In this document: positions 1 through 9,300 of the stretch, one piece after another
How positions within the stretch are numbered: the first letter of the stretch is position 1
Layout of the letters: each line of letters begins with the position of its first letter
Assembly: GCA_900551965.1 (NCBI GenBank)
Contig: URYF01000014.1
Span: forward strand, 1 to 25,481
From: an uncultured bacterium
Lineage (GTDB): Bacteria > Cyanobacteriota > Vampirovibrionia > Gastranaerophilales > Gastranaerophilaceae
Direction of reading: 5' to 3'
DNA length: 25,481 nucleotides
Made by a program: the position numbers and the translations under genes
The notes under the pieces: generated by a model
Databases searched by the model: none
Seen by the model: the letters and a program-made list of their open reading frames with translations, nothing else
Told to the model about the DNA's origin: nothing

Positions 1-102
1 GATATGCTTTTTCAGAAATCATATTATGCCAGTGAAAAAACAGATCTTGCGAAAGATGAAAATTCATTGAAAGAACTGGAGGATATCGGAAAAAACTTAT
101 GA
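1..102 (+). CDS. C-terminal end of an unidentified protein (5' cut by window)
   Basis: Frame 1 is open from the first base to a TGA at 100-102, giving 33 residues that begin DMLFQKSYYASEKTD and end KELEDIGKNL. The tail is charged and probably helical. Codon use looks coding-like, but with so few residues no family can be named. It is convergent with the phage-tail cassette on the minus strand and ends 17 nt from it. It could be the last gene of a prophage block running in from the left or an ordinary chromosomal gene. It could also be a chance open frame. Confidence 0.4.
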   Translation, partial: DMLFQKSYYASEKTDLAKDENSLKELEDIGKNL

Positions 103-119
103 TATGAAAAAGAGAAAAC

Positions 120-497
120 TTATAATTGAGCTTTTATTCCTGCTAATTCTATACGCAGGTCATAAATTTTTGAATTATAATAATCAAGCCAAGTTTCACC
201 TGTTTTTTCGTCTTTAATTTCGTCTTCGCAAACAGCGCGGATACGTTTTAGATCGTATTCGGTAAGCAGGTTGGTGATTTTACAAATCCTGTTATTAAGA
301 TGTTCTTTTTGTTTTAAGTCGGCATAATCAGGGTTTTCAATGATGTTACCATCTTCAAAGGTGTATTTTAACCTATCATTGATGTATTCGTTATATACAT
401 TGTCACTGACTTCTATGCTGATTAAATTTTCGTCGGTTTGTTTTAGTTCTCCTGCTCCGTTCAGGATTCCGTTTTCTACAAATATATATTTTCCCAT
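120..497 (-). CDS. Phage tail-fibre-associated protein
   Basis: 125-aa soluble protein. The first ~50 residues look like a small beta-rich domain (MGKYIFVENGILNGAGELKQ). The rest is helical and ends with a WLDYYNSKIYDLRIEL segment. A short N-terminal beta part followed by a charged helical C-terminus with W...LR is the usual look of proteins encoded just after phage tail-fibre genes (tail-fibre assembly or accessory proteins). The start has an AGAAAGG ribosome site about 10 nt upstream. The gene begins 2 nt after the stop of the fibre-like gene, so the two are one transcript. The phage assignment comes from context and general resemblance, not from a diagnostic catalytic motif. It may serve as a chaperone or attachment partner of the upstream fibre. 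Confidence 0.6.
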   Translation of the reverse strand: MGKYIFVENGILNGAGELKQTDENLISIEVSDNVYNEYINDRLKYTFEDGNIIENPDYADLKQKEHLNNRICKITNLLTEYDLKRIRAVCEDEIKDEKTGETWLDYYNSKIYDLRIELAGIKAQL

Positions 498-499
498 AA

Positions 500-1111
500 T
501 TATCTAACCTTTCTGTAACCTTGAATTTCAAACGTGTAAGTTGCAACTCCGTTGCCGCCGGAGTTCATAATTGAAAGTAGTCTGCCTGATGCTGTTGGAA
601 TAATGCATTGACCGCAGTCATACGCATTTCCGTTGCTTCGTGTTACGGTCCTTGCTATAGGCATTTTCCCGCTGGTATAGTCGGATTTCATGTATAAATA
701 AATTGAATTGCCGTTAACAGTACCTGTATGAGCATATAAAGATATCAGAATAAGGTATTTGTTTGTTTTATCAGGCAAATAATCATTTAAAGAGTAATTT
801 TGAGTGGTATTTGCTGATATGCTCCTATTTGAAGCAAGGGATAAATGTTTATTTACCCAGGGTCCGTCAAGTAAGCTTGCATTTGCTTTCGCATCAAGTA
901 CTTTTTTCCCCTCTTCATCAAGGTTAGATAAGTCTAGTTTTAGTTTATTGTTTTCCAAGTCTTCTAACTTTGTATTAGAAGATTCGTTTAAATTATCAAC
1001 GCGAAGATTAACCGCATCAACTTTATCCAACACGTCAATAAAGTTCGCATTAACCTCATCGGCTTTTGCCTTTGTTCCCGGAACAAATAAATATGGAACA
1101 CCGTATGTCAT
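500..1111 (-). CDS. Phage tail fibre-like protein
   Basis: A longer frame opens at 1144, but the better start is the ATG at 1111, preceded by AGAAAGGAAA at 7 nt; this gives 203 aa. The N-terminus MTYGVPYLFVPGTKAKADEV resembles the attachment segment of many phage tail fibres (PGTxAKAxEVNANF pattern). Then follows a region rich in Asn, Leu, Asp and Lys that is probably a coiled-coil shaft (about residues 30-75), and a beta-rich C-terminal head from about residue 100 (strands such as KYLILISLYAHTG and VATYTFEIQGYRKV). This is the order of a trimeric fibre or baseplate decoration protein. No peptidase, lectin-type variable repeat or enzyme motif is seen. It heads a two-gene unit with the 125-aa protein. 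The rest of the phage, if present, lies outside the window. Confidence 0.72.
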   Translation of the reverse strand: MTYGVPYLFVPGTKAKADEVNANFIDVLDKVDAVNLRVDNLNESSNTKLEDLENNKLKLDLSNLDEEGKKVLDAKANASLLDGPWVNKHLSLASNRSISANTTQNYSLNDYLPDKTNKYLILISLYAHTGTVNGNSIYLYMKSDYTSGKMPIARTVTRSNGNAYDCGQCIIPTASGRLLSIMNSGGNGVATYTFEIQGYRKVR

Positions 1112-1176
1112 AAAATTTCCTTTCTGACATATCCGATGACTCATTTAGTATGGGTAAAACACAAATTAACACGGGT

Positions 1177-1206
1177 ATTATAGCATATATACTTTGGATT
1201 CGTCAA
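1177..1206 (-). promoter_or_regulatory. sigma70-type promoter of the tail-fibre cassette
   Basis: On the minus strand, TTGACG (1206-1201) lies 18 nt before a perfect TATAAT (1182-1177). The -10 box also carries an extended TG one base upstream (TGCTATAAT). Transcription would start near 1170, giving a leader of about 60 nt before the ATG at 1111. The -35 box is only 2 nt from the hairpin terminator at 1209-1247. Confidence 0.75.
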
Positions 1207-1208
1207 GC

Positions 1209-1247
1209 AAAAACAGATATTTGAACATTGTTCAAATATCTGTTTTT
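1209..1247 (-). terminator. Perfect 18-bp hairpin terminator
   Basis: Left arm 1209-1226 (AAAAACAGATATTTGAAC) and right arm 1230-1247 are perfect reverse complements around a 3-nt loop. Read on the minus strand, the stem ends in a run of T, so it ends the small-protein gene at 1279-1689. The symmetric A/T ends could also let it act on the plus strand. Confidence 0.85.
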
Positions 1248-1278
1248 ATATTTTTATAGGTAAAAGTTTTCTCGAGGG

Positions 1279-1689
1279 TTATCCTACAATAGCTTCAGCT
1301 GCTTCGGTTGCAGCTTCAGTTGCTGCTTCAGCACCTTTTTTAGAGAATAATTTTGCGATTGGATCATAAGTGTATTTAGCAATAAATTCACCGGCTTTAC
1401 CAACGTAGTGAGCTGCTTTTTGATACCATTTAGCTTCTTTTAAAGCTGCTGCATCTAAAACTTTTAATACGTTAGTTTTTTGTAATGCTACCAAAGCTGC
1501 TGCTGTTAATACAGTACCGATAATTGTATTGCGAAGAGCATGCCCTTTCTTTTCTTTTTTAATATCTACTTTATCACCTTCCGGAGCTGCTGCTGTTTCA
1601 GGTTTAGCAAAAGCACCTTTGCGTTCCAAAGGATTTGCTGCAGCTGCTTCACCGCAAAAACGAACATTTGAAATAGGACTTACCATCAT
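1279..1689 (-). CDS. Small Ala-rich protein with NxxFxG N-terminal tag and one hydrophobic segment
   Basis: 136 aa. The start is set by a full AAGGAGG site at 1703-1697, 7 nt before ATG; a second ATG follows at once. Order: N-terminal tag SNVRFCG (residues 7-13), Ala/Pro-rich linker (about 15-40), Lys-rich patch (43-50), hydrophobic segment at about 54-70 (TIIGTVLTAAALVAL), amphipathic helices with aromatic residues (84-115), and a C-terminal AATEAATEAAEA stretch. I do not know a function. The tag and composition resemble many short uncharacterised proteins I associate with Gastranaerophilales. The hydrophobic helix suggests membrane contact, but there is no typical signal peptide. The gene is monocistronic: a strong ribosome site at one end and a perfect hairpin terminator at the other, which suggests high expression. 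Confidence 0.8.
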   Translation of the reverse strand: MMVSPISNVRFCGEAAAANPLERKGAFAKPETAAAPEGDKVDIKKEKKGHALRNTIIGTVLTAAALVALQKTNVLKVLDAAALKEAKWYQKAAHYVGKAGEFIAKYTYDPIAKLFSKKGAEAATEAATEAAEAIVG

Positions 1690-1774
1690 GAGAAAACCTC
1701 CTTGTACACTTTTTACTACTACACTAAATATAAAACACTTGATAAATTAATTTTGACCCATTAATCTCAATTTG

Positions 1775-1806
1775 CAAATATTTGTTACAAAAGTTTACAA
1801 ATATTT
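1775..1806. repeat. Direct repeat of CAAATATTT in a divergent intergenic region
   Basis: CAAATATTT occurs at 1775-1783 and again at 1798-1806, 23 bp start to start (about two helical turns), between the divergent genes at 1689 and 1865. Spacing on one DNA face would suit a regulator, but the AT-rich context makes chance likely. Confidence 0.25.
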
Positions 1807-1864
1807 TGGAATATTTTCAATTGCCGTGTCATCTTTATTAATGTAGAGGGAGGAATAATTTAAA

Positions 1865-4800
1865 ATGACAGCTGATCAAGGAACATTAATTTATATAGAA
1901 AAAGAAAATATAACAGAAGCGGAATTTATGTCCAGAAGTTTTGTGAACAAGGGAGTTAAGAACAGGGCATATTTAAATGCTTTAGGTGCAGAACTTTTAA
2001 TGAAGTATCTGAAGTCAGAAGGGGTGAATGTTTCTGATGTTCATAATATGCATTCAATATCAAAAGTCCTTGAAAATATTGATATTGCTGATGTTTTGCT
2101 TTCTAATATTCATATAGACGTTCGTGTTGTGTTTAGTGAAAATCAAATATTTGTTCCGAAAAGTCATTTTAACTTTGAGATTGTCCCTGATGTTTATGTT
2201 GTATTGAAAATAGATGAAGAGTTTAAAAATGTTGAGTTCCTTGGATATTTCAAACCTTCTCAAATAAATAAACAAAGTCAGAACAGTGATTATTATTTCT
2301 TTAGCAAGAAGAAGTTATCAACTCCTGAATCTTTGGTAAAATTTATTAAAAACTTCCCGGGTAAAGCGAAAAGAACTCTTACTGAAGAAGATTTTCTAAG
2401 GGGTCGTGAGTTGTCAGTATCACTTGCTGATCATAATCTTTCAGAGGATGAAATGAGGGAGTTCTTGGAGCTGCTTTTATTGAGTTCCGAACTAAGAGAC
2501 AGTGTGCTTGAGTTTGATAACTTTGAAACTCTTGCATATAGTGTTGCTTCAACTCTTGGCAGCCAGGAAGAACCGGCAACATTTACACTTATTACAGATG
2601 ATGAAGATGACGTTGAGCCGGCTCCGGCTGAGACTTTGGAATCAGATGATATTCAAAATGAAGAGATTAATTTATCAAGTATGATGCTTGATGATGATAT
2701 TTCAATAGATGAATCTTTACTTGATGAAGATATTGCATCGGTTGAAGAAAATGAAGAAACCGAAATGGATATTGAAGGTGATATTGAACCCGTAGATGAT
2801 GGTGGGTTTGAGCAGTCAGAAGAAATGTTAGATACTTCTGACGAGCTTGAATTTACAGAAAATAATACAATAAGTATTGACGTTGACGAGCCTCAAGTAA
2901 TATTAGAAGAGGCTGAGGATATTCCTGAGGTTGAAACTGTTGCTAAATCTGAAGAGGAAGATTCAGTTTTATTTGATTTTAATGAAGAAAAGGCTGATCA
3001 AGATGAAATTCCGCAACAGACCGGAGTTGAGGAGGAAGTCTTAGAAGAAGCAGAAGAATCTCCGCTTTTAGATATTGGAAGTGTCGATTTAGGTGATGAT
3101 TTACTTGGTGATGATGACTCATTTGAAAATGACATGCCGCAAATTGATGCGGAACCTGTTCAAAACTCAGATGAAGACCTTTTGGACTTTAACGTAAAAA
3201 ATGAGGTCGATGTTGACTCAAGTCCTGTTTTAGAGGAAGTTCCAGAGGTTGAAGTTGTTGATATGCCGGCGGCTAATACAGTTTTATCTGTTGATGCTTT
3301 GCTTGATGAAACAATAGCCGCTATTGATGATAATAAGCCTGAAATCAGTGATGTAACTGACGAAAAACCGAAAAATGATGATATAACAAAAGGGTTAGCT
3401 GAAGCTTTTAGTAATGCTGTAGAAGGTGCAATTGCAAAATCAACAGGGCTTGCTGCTGGGACTGCTATTGCGGCAGGTGCAGGAGCTGCGGCGGCAGAAG
3501 CCGGTGCGGCAGCCAAAGGTGCAGAGGTTGCCGGTGAAGTTGTAGATGCGGTAGTTGATGCTTCTGCTGCAGTCTCTGATGGAGCCATAAAACTAGCTTC
3601 TGTGTCCGGGGATATGGTCGATAATGTTGTCGGGAAGAATTTAGAAAAACAGCAGAAAAATCTTGACAGAATTGACTATGCAAAAACTGATATAGCTCCT
3701 GATACTGCGGAAATTCCTGAACATATAAAAGCGTTAGGTGATTTATCTGTTGCAAAATTAGAAGCCAATCTTGAGGCTGAAATTTCCGGTCAATTTGACG
3801 TTCCAAAAGATTTGGCTGATTTGAATACAGTGGAACTTAAAACTGAAGATGAAGTTTTTGAACATGAAACCATTAATTTTGGAGCAATGGATTCAGTTGA
3901 ATTAGATGATTTTGAAGATACTTCGGATGATGCGTCTAATTTGTCAAGTTTTTCTAATATGGGTGCGGCTTCAAATGTTGCTTTGCCTGATATAAATGTT
4001 GATGATGAAAATGTAGGTATGGATTTACCGGGTATGTCTTCTTATACAATAAATGAAGACGGAACTTCATCTATGGACAGTTTTGATACCGATATGAGTT
4101 TGGGTAATTCCGGTGATGAACATTTGGTTGACTTTGGGATCAAAGGAAATTTAAATGAAATATCTATTGATGATACTAATGCTCTTGATTTTGGAGAAAT
4201 GTCCGTCGGAGAAGATTTATCTGTTGAAAATACTATAGATTTGCCGGCTCAAAATAATTTTGATATTGGTGTTGATGATTCTGAACCGTTGGTGTCAGAG
4301 GTAGAAGAACCGGTAAATGAGATTTCTGAACCGATTTTTTCAGATCAAGCTGCTTCTGATGAGCTTTCATTTGAATCTTCTGAAATAGAAGAAGAGCCGA
4401 TTCTTGAAGTTTCTGATTTTGAGCAATCACCAATCAATGAAGGTGTTACAAGTGTATCTGATGATATTAGTACTCCGGTTTTAGATGAGTTTGCGCAGGT
4501 TAATGTTGGTAATGAAACTTTTGATAATTTGGAAGATATTGAACAGGTGCAAAATTCAGAAGTTCCGATTTCTGATGAGTTGTCTTTGGATGATTTTGAT
4601 GCTTTAGGTACAGAAACTGATGTTCAAGAAATTCCAGACGAGCAAAGTCTTGATGAAACTGCTGCTCCATTTCCGGTTGAAAATCCTGAACAAGAATGGA
4701 TGGATGATACAAATTATGATAATCTTCAAGATGTTGTACCTCAAGAAATTGAGCAAGTTGCTGTAGTGTCTGAATCTGTTCAACCGGTTGAAGATGAACT

Positions 4801-5695
4801 TATTATTGAACCGGAAGCGGAAGAAAAAGTTTATAAGGTTGTTGAAAATTCAACTGTGATAAGTGACAGAACCTTCCAAACAGGTGAAATCCCTATTGAT
4901 ATAAATACTACTGATATCCCGCTTCCTCAACAGTCTGAGCCATTAGAAAGCCTTTATAATCCGGATGCAAAAGTTCCCGGAGCGGCATTGCTAAATAATC
5001 CGGGTCGTCTTGGCAGAGCAAGCGGAGCCGGTAAACCCGGTTTGGGTATAGGACTTGGCATTGTGGGAACTTTAATAGCTTTGGCTTTAGTCGGGGTAAT
5101 TGGCTTCAGTGTTGCAAAAATGTTTAAAGCTCCAACTGAAGAAGCGCCTCAACCGATAACAGATGATGCAGTTCCGACAAATCCTGATAACGGGGTAAGT
5201 GATGCTAATACATTAAACGTTGATCCTAATAATGTTGTAAACATGGATAATAACACTAATGCTTTGGCTTCAACATCTCAACCTGCTGCAACTCAGCCTA
5301 AACCTCAGGCAGCAGCTCCGGCTCAACCTGTTAAGAAAGGGCCTGCAACTACATTTATTGAAGTTAAAAAATTGACTTGGGAAGTTCCTGATTATATTTC
5401 ATATAATCAAGCATTTAAACAATACTTCCAATCAGTCGGTAAGAGTTTGAAGCTATCATTAACAAGTGATTTACTACTTGCAAAGGATTATATTTATTCA
5501 AATGAAGTCCGAGTAAGTGTTACTTTTGCTAAAGATGGAACATTCAAGAGCTCTCAAATCGTGATTTCAAGTGGTTCTGCAGAGATTGATAAAATTGTGT
5601 TACAAACTGTTAACCAAACTATGAAAGCTCTCAAAGCCCCTCATAGTGTGGGTAATGACGAAAGTACAACGGCGATACTTAAAATTTATTTCTAA
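1865..5695 (+). CDS. DUF1822-like / acidic linker / single-TM / TonB-C-like transmembrane protein
   Basis: 1276 aa, no signal peptide. The ATG has a strong GGGAGGA site 10 nt upstream. Residues ~25-140 (RAYLNALGAELLMKYLKSEG, then DVHNMHSISKVLENIDIADV, a VFVPKSHF-like stretch and FLGYF) follow the pattern of the cyanobacterial DUF1822 family: YLNTLAV..YL, a central ADL segment, a PxE/PxS strand and a LLGF end. Residues ~240-1010 are extremely Asp/Glu-rich and low in complexity, broken by an Ala/Gly-rich stretch near 515-590. One membrane helix lies at about 1060-1083 (GLGIGLGIVGTLIALALVGV), followed by a Pro/Asn/Gln linker and a C-terminal domain (about 1163-1276) with the TonB-C pattern VRVSVTFAKDGTFKSSQIVISSG. 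Predicted topology: about 1060 residues in the cytoplasm and the TonB-C-like domain outside. The next gene is a sigma factor, so a sensor or sigma-control role is inferred. Domain calls are by eye; the TonB-C call is firmer than DUF1822. Confidence 0.82.
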   Translation: MTADQGTLIYIEKENITEAEFMSRSFVNKGVKNRAYLNALGAELLMKYLKSEGVNVSDVHNMHSISKVLENIDIADVLLSNIHIDVRVVFSENQIFVPKSHFNFEIVPDVYVVLKIDEEFKNVEFLGYFKPSQINKQSQNSDYYFFSKKKLSTPESLVKFIKNFPGKAKRTLTEEDFLRGRELSVSLADHNLSEDEMREFLELLLLSSELRDSVLEFDNFETLAYSVASTLGSQEEPATFTLITDDEDDVEPAPAETLESDDIQNEEINLSSMMLDDDISIDESLLDEDIASVEENEETEMDIEGDIEPVDDGGFEQSEEMLDTSDELEFTENNTISIDVDEPQVILEEAEDIPEVETVAKSEEEDSVLFDFNEEKADQDEIPQQTGVEEEVLEEAEESPLLDIGSVDLGDDLLGDDDSFENDMPQIDAEPVQNSDEDLLDFNVKNEVDVDSSPVLEEVPEVEVVDMPAANTVLSVDALLDETIAAIDDNKPEISDVTDEKPKNDDITKGLAEAFSNAVEGAIAKSTGLAAGTAIAAGAGAAAAEAGAAAKGAEVAGEVVDAVVDASAAVSDGAIKLASVSGDMVDNVVGKNLEKQQKNLDRIDYAKTDIAPDTAEIPEHIKALGDLSVAKLEANLEAEISGQFDVPKDLADLNTVELKTEDEVFEHETINFGAMDSVELDDFEDTSDDASNLSSFSNMGAASNVALPDINVDDENVGMDLPGMSSYTINEDGTSSMDSFDTDMSLGNSGDEHLVDFGIKGNLNEISIDDTNALDFGEMSVGEDLSVENTIDLPAQNNFDIGVDDSEPLVSEVEEPVNEISEPIFSDQAASDELSFESSEIEEEPILEVSDFEQSPINEGVTSVSDDISTPVLDEFAQVNVGNETFDNLEDIEQVQNSEVPISDELSLDDFDALGTETDVQEIPDEQSLDETAAPFPVENPEQEWMDDTNYDNLQDVVPQEIEQVAVVSESVQPVEDELIIEPEAEEKVYKVVENSTVISDRTFQTGEIPIDINTTDIPLPQQSEPLESLYNPDAKVPGAALLNNPGRLGRASGAGKPGLGIGLGIVGTLIALALVGVIGFSVAKMFKAPTEEAPQPITDDAVPTNPDNGVSDANTLNVDPNNVVNMDNNTNALASTSQPAATQPKPQAAAPAQPVKKGPATTFIEVKKLTWEVPDYISYNQAFKQYFQSVGKSLKLSLTSDLLLAKDYIYSNEVRVSVTFAKDGTFKSSQIVISSGSAEIDKIVLQTVNQTMKALKAPHSVGNDESTTAILKIYF

Positions 5696-5734
5696 ATATG
5701 ATATACTTTAGATTAAAGTAGAGGAAGTTACGTT

Positions 5735-6295
5735 GTGGAATTAGCACAAGATAAAATTGATTTAATTAGTAAAATAATAAAAAATGATCGTAAATACCCG
5801 AACAATGAGGATTTGTATGATGATTTCTTTAACGAAACATGCAAACGCTCTGTGACAATACTTGGTGCTATCGAAACAGAATCCACATTGGAAGCTTATC
5901 TGAAACGTATTGTAACAACATCAATTATCAATGTTCTGAAGGATTCCGGCAGATTAAGAAGAACTCGTTCAGGGTATATGTCTACAATTCAGGTTCCGCT
6001 TGAAGATACTGAGACTGTTGACTATTCAAATGTTATAATCAATTATGGCGATATTAAAATCCCGGAAAGCCCTGAAGAAATTGTTATTCAAAAAGAAATT
6101 TTATCGTTTGTTGCAGATACAATCAAGCAAATTGATTCAGAGAATCCTGACAAAAACTATTTACATATTTATACTTTGCGTTATGATAAAGGCATGACTC
6201 AGAAAGAAATCTCTGAAGTACTTGGTCTTTCTCAATCTGAAATCTCAAAAAGATTATACAAATTGATGGAAAAAGTCAGAGATGTTATAGAATAG
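5735..6295 (+). CDS. ECF-like sigma-70 family RNA polymerase sigma factor
   Basis: 186 aa, starting at GTG with an AGAGGAAG site 7 nt upstream. The region-2-like part spans residues ~25-85 (LEAYLKRIVTTSIINVLKDS followed by RLRRTR), resembling the core-binding and -10-recognition helices of ECF factors. An acidic linker (about 90-125) follows, then region 4 at the C-terminus: YLHIYTLRYDKGMTQKEISE, then VLGLSQSEISKRLYKLMEKV, a clear helix-turn-helix. Region 1 and region 3 are absent, as in ECF/group-3/4 factors. The gene lies 39 nt after the DUF1822-like membrane protein and 10 nt before the zinc-ribbon ATPase. No classical anti-sigma (zinc-binding HxxxCxxC) gene is present, so the adjacent membrane protein is the natural candidate partner. 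Confidence 0.85.
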   Translation: MELAQDKIDLISKIIKNDRKYPNNEDLYDDFFNETCKRSVTILGAIETESTLEAYLKRIVTTSIINVLKDSGRLRRTRSGYMSTIQVPLEDTETVDYSNVIINYGDIKIPESPEEIVIQKEILSFVADTIKQIDSENPDKNYLHIYTLRYDKGMTQKEISEVLGLSQSEISKRLYKLMEKVRDVIE

Positions 6296-6305
6296 ATTCT
6301 AAACT

Positions 6306-9300
6306 ATGAAATGTCCTGTATGTAAAAAAAATATTTCTGACACAGCTTTAAAGTGTCCATATTGTAAAACCCGAACAGGTTTACTATGCAAACAGTGTAA
6401 TACCGTGAATCCTGTCGGAGCTTTGGCTTGTAAAAAATGTGGAAAAGAGCTGTTAAAAATTTGTCCTCATTGCCACAGTGTAAATTTCCCGATTGCTGTA
6501 AAATGCAGAAAATGCGGTTCTCCGTTCCGTCCCGGATTGAAATCTAAGGTAAAAGAAGCAGAATCTCAATCTAAATCTAAATCGGTAAATCTTGAGTTTG
6601 TCCCAAATTTATATAATCAATCAAAAGCATTTGAGGTTTTGGTTGAAGGACTTCGTTCGCGTGATAAAAAGATTTTTTCAATATCAGGGGATAAAGGGAT
6701 CGGCAAAAGCTCTTTGTTAAAAAAGGTAATGAAATCTCTAGATGCTGAAAAACTTGAGTGGTGTGTCGGTAAATGTACACAATTGACACAGCTTACACCG
6801 GGTGGTGTCATTCAGGATATGCTTTTAAATCTTTTTAAACTTCCTAATTATTATGTTAATAACGATGATTTGAAAAAAGATGCAATGCAATTTTTCAGTA
6901 ATGAGTTTAGATTTTTAAATGCTGTTGAAGTTTCTGACTTTTTAAATTTCTTATACAACTCAAAAGACGGAAATTATGAAGATATTATTATAAATAAGAA
7001 AAAAACTTATGATATTTTAAACAAAATTTTTGATGCATTCTGTCATACCGGAAGATTTGTTTTTGTTGTTGATAATTTGGATTTCATTGATGGGTTTTCG
7101 ATAGAATTTTTGACTAATTTTATCAGGCGCGATAATAATTGGAGAAATTTAAAATTTATTGCGATATACAATGAACATAAGCCTGTCAGCAGTTTTTTCG
7201 GTGTTGATAAAAAAGAATTAAAAGCGTATGAGGATATTTATCTTGCACCGTCAGAATCTTCTGATTTAGAAAAGAATTTAAAATTGACAGGTGATGCAGG
7301 AACTTACGTTTCGCCCCGGGAAAAAGAGATTATTTTTGAAAAAAGCAAAGGCAATCCGGCATTTGTAGAGCAGGCTGTAAGCTACTGCTTTGACTGTCAG
7401 ATTGCTGATAAAGCATTTATAATGCCAAATAATTTTTCTGACTTGATAAAAGAGCGTTTGGCAACCCTTAAAAAAACAAACAAAGAGGCTCATAAAATGC
7501 TTTGTGGTGCTGCTATATTGGGTGACAGACTTAATCTTGCGTTGTTAAAAGAAATTTTCGGGTATAAAAATCAGGAATTTAATGACATAATGTCTTATCT
7601 GGCAAAATCAAATTTCGTAAGGCCTTATAACGAAGTTTTTTATGAATTTAATAATTTGCTTTTATGGGAAAATGTTTTAAAAAATATTCAAAATGACAGT
7701 GCTTTTGAAGATATAAATGTAAAAGTCGGCAAGGCTATAAGTATTTTTACACTGAATACAAATGCTACAATGGCAATGATAGCTCATAATCTTAAAGAAA
7801 ACCGTATGGCTTTTGATATTTGGACAAAAACAACACGTCTTGCATCTTATGTCGGGGATATAAACCTGTATGTAATTGCCCAAAAGCAGTGTCTTGCTTT
7901 ATTGAATGAATTTAACGAAAATGAAACGCTAAATATCCGATATAATATAAGTGAGCGTTTGGGTAAGCTTTTAACCGAATATGATCCGGAAGAGGCTATA
8001 GAGTTTTTGCCGGACGCAATTTCAAATGCTAAATCTGAAAATAATGAAGCTAAAGAAATAGAATTGCTTGGGTATCTGGCTCTTTGCTGTAAAAAAATCG
8101 GTAATTATTTCGGTGATGTTGAGTGTATTGATAATGTGTTGAAAAAATTAACCCCGTCCCAAGAGCTTGAAGTAGCTATGATAAAAGCCTCAAAGTTGCC
8201 GTCATTGTTAAATGTTGGAAATTGCGGTGAAGTTGTTAATTTGATTGATAATGATATAATGCCTGTTATTAATTCGAATTTATCTAAACCGAGATTGAAT
8301 AAAACTATTCCGATGGGATTTTTGTATGATACCTGGATCAGGGTATATCTTAACCTTGCTGCTGCACTTGCGCTGCAGGGGAATGATCGCTCATTTGAGG
8401 TTTTGGCATTCTTATTCGAAGTTATAGACAAACATAAAATTACAGATGAAGACCTTATTTGCAGGGCAAAGCTTGTACTGGCTTATGCAAATACCATGAA
8501 AGGTAATTTTGCAACTTCGCAAGAGGTTTTGACTGATGTTCAAAATATCTACGGGTTTAAGTATGCAGATTTAGATTATATAAATTCTAATAACGCTGAT
8601 ATTATACATTTTTACGGACTTATTGAGGTTATAAATAAATTTTTGAAAAAGGATTATGATAGTATTCAGCAAGTCTTGTATGAGTCAGCTACGGCTGCTG
8701 AGGATACCGGAAATGAATTTATAAAAAATATTTTCAAGACTTTACTTGGAAGATTTTACTGTGATTCAAAGCAGGCTAAACAGGCGATACAGATTTATAA
8801 TGAACAAATTACTTATTTTGCCAATAAAAAATTGGCTATGGGTGCGTTATTATGCTGGTATTTGATATCTGAAGCTACAATTATAACCGAATCTCCTAAA
8901 AATGCTGTAGAAATAGCTACTCAGGCTCTTGATATTGCTCAAAATCCTAAAATTAACTGTACGTTTTTTATTGTAAGTTTGAAAATTATTCTTGCAAAAG
9001 CCTATATGGAGCTTTCTGATTATGAAACAGCGAAAATAAATATTGAATCAGGAATGCTTCTTGCTAAAAAATATAATATGAATGATTTACTATCAAAAAT
9101 TTATTTGCTTTATGGTAAATATTTCCAGGATATCGGTTCGCTGCAATCTCAAAATCAGAGCGAATATCTTAAAGGCGCAGGCAAAATGTATGACAAAGCT
9201 ATGGAAATAGTTGTTAAGGCTACTAAAAATACCTATTTAAGAGAAAAAATTGATAGTGCAAAATCTGCATTGGGCGCTTATTGTAACCTTAATGGCTTTA

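Noticed and set aside
500..1111. Target of a diversity-generating retroelement in the fibre-like protein
   Set aside because: No C-type-lectin-like variable C-terminus, no adenine-rich template repeat and no reverse transcriptase gene in the window.
804..1127. 107-aa plus-strand frame opposite the tail-fibre gene
   Set aside because: No ribosome site, Ser/Phe-rich composition typical of the antisense of a coiled-coil gene, and the opposing frame has a promoter and a good start.
3160..3806. Two open frames on the minus strand (142 and 113 aa) inside the large acidic protein gene
   Set aside because: They are mirror frames of low-complexity GAT/GAA/GCA codons, giving Ser/Thr/Ala- or Gln/His/Leu-rich nonsense without ribosome sites. 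The plus frame is clearly the real one.
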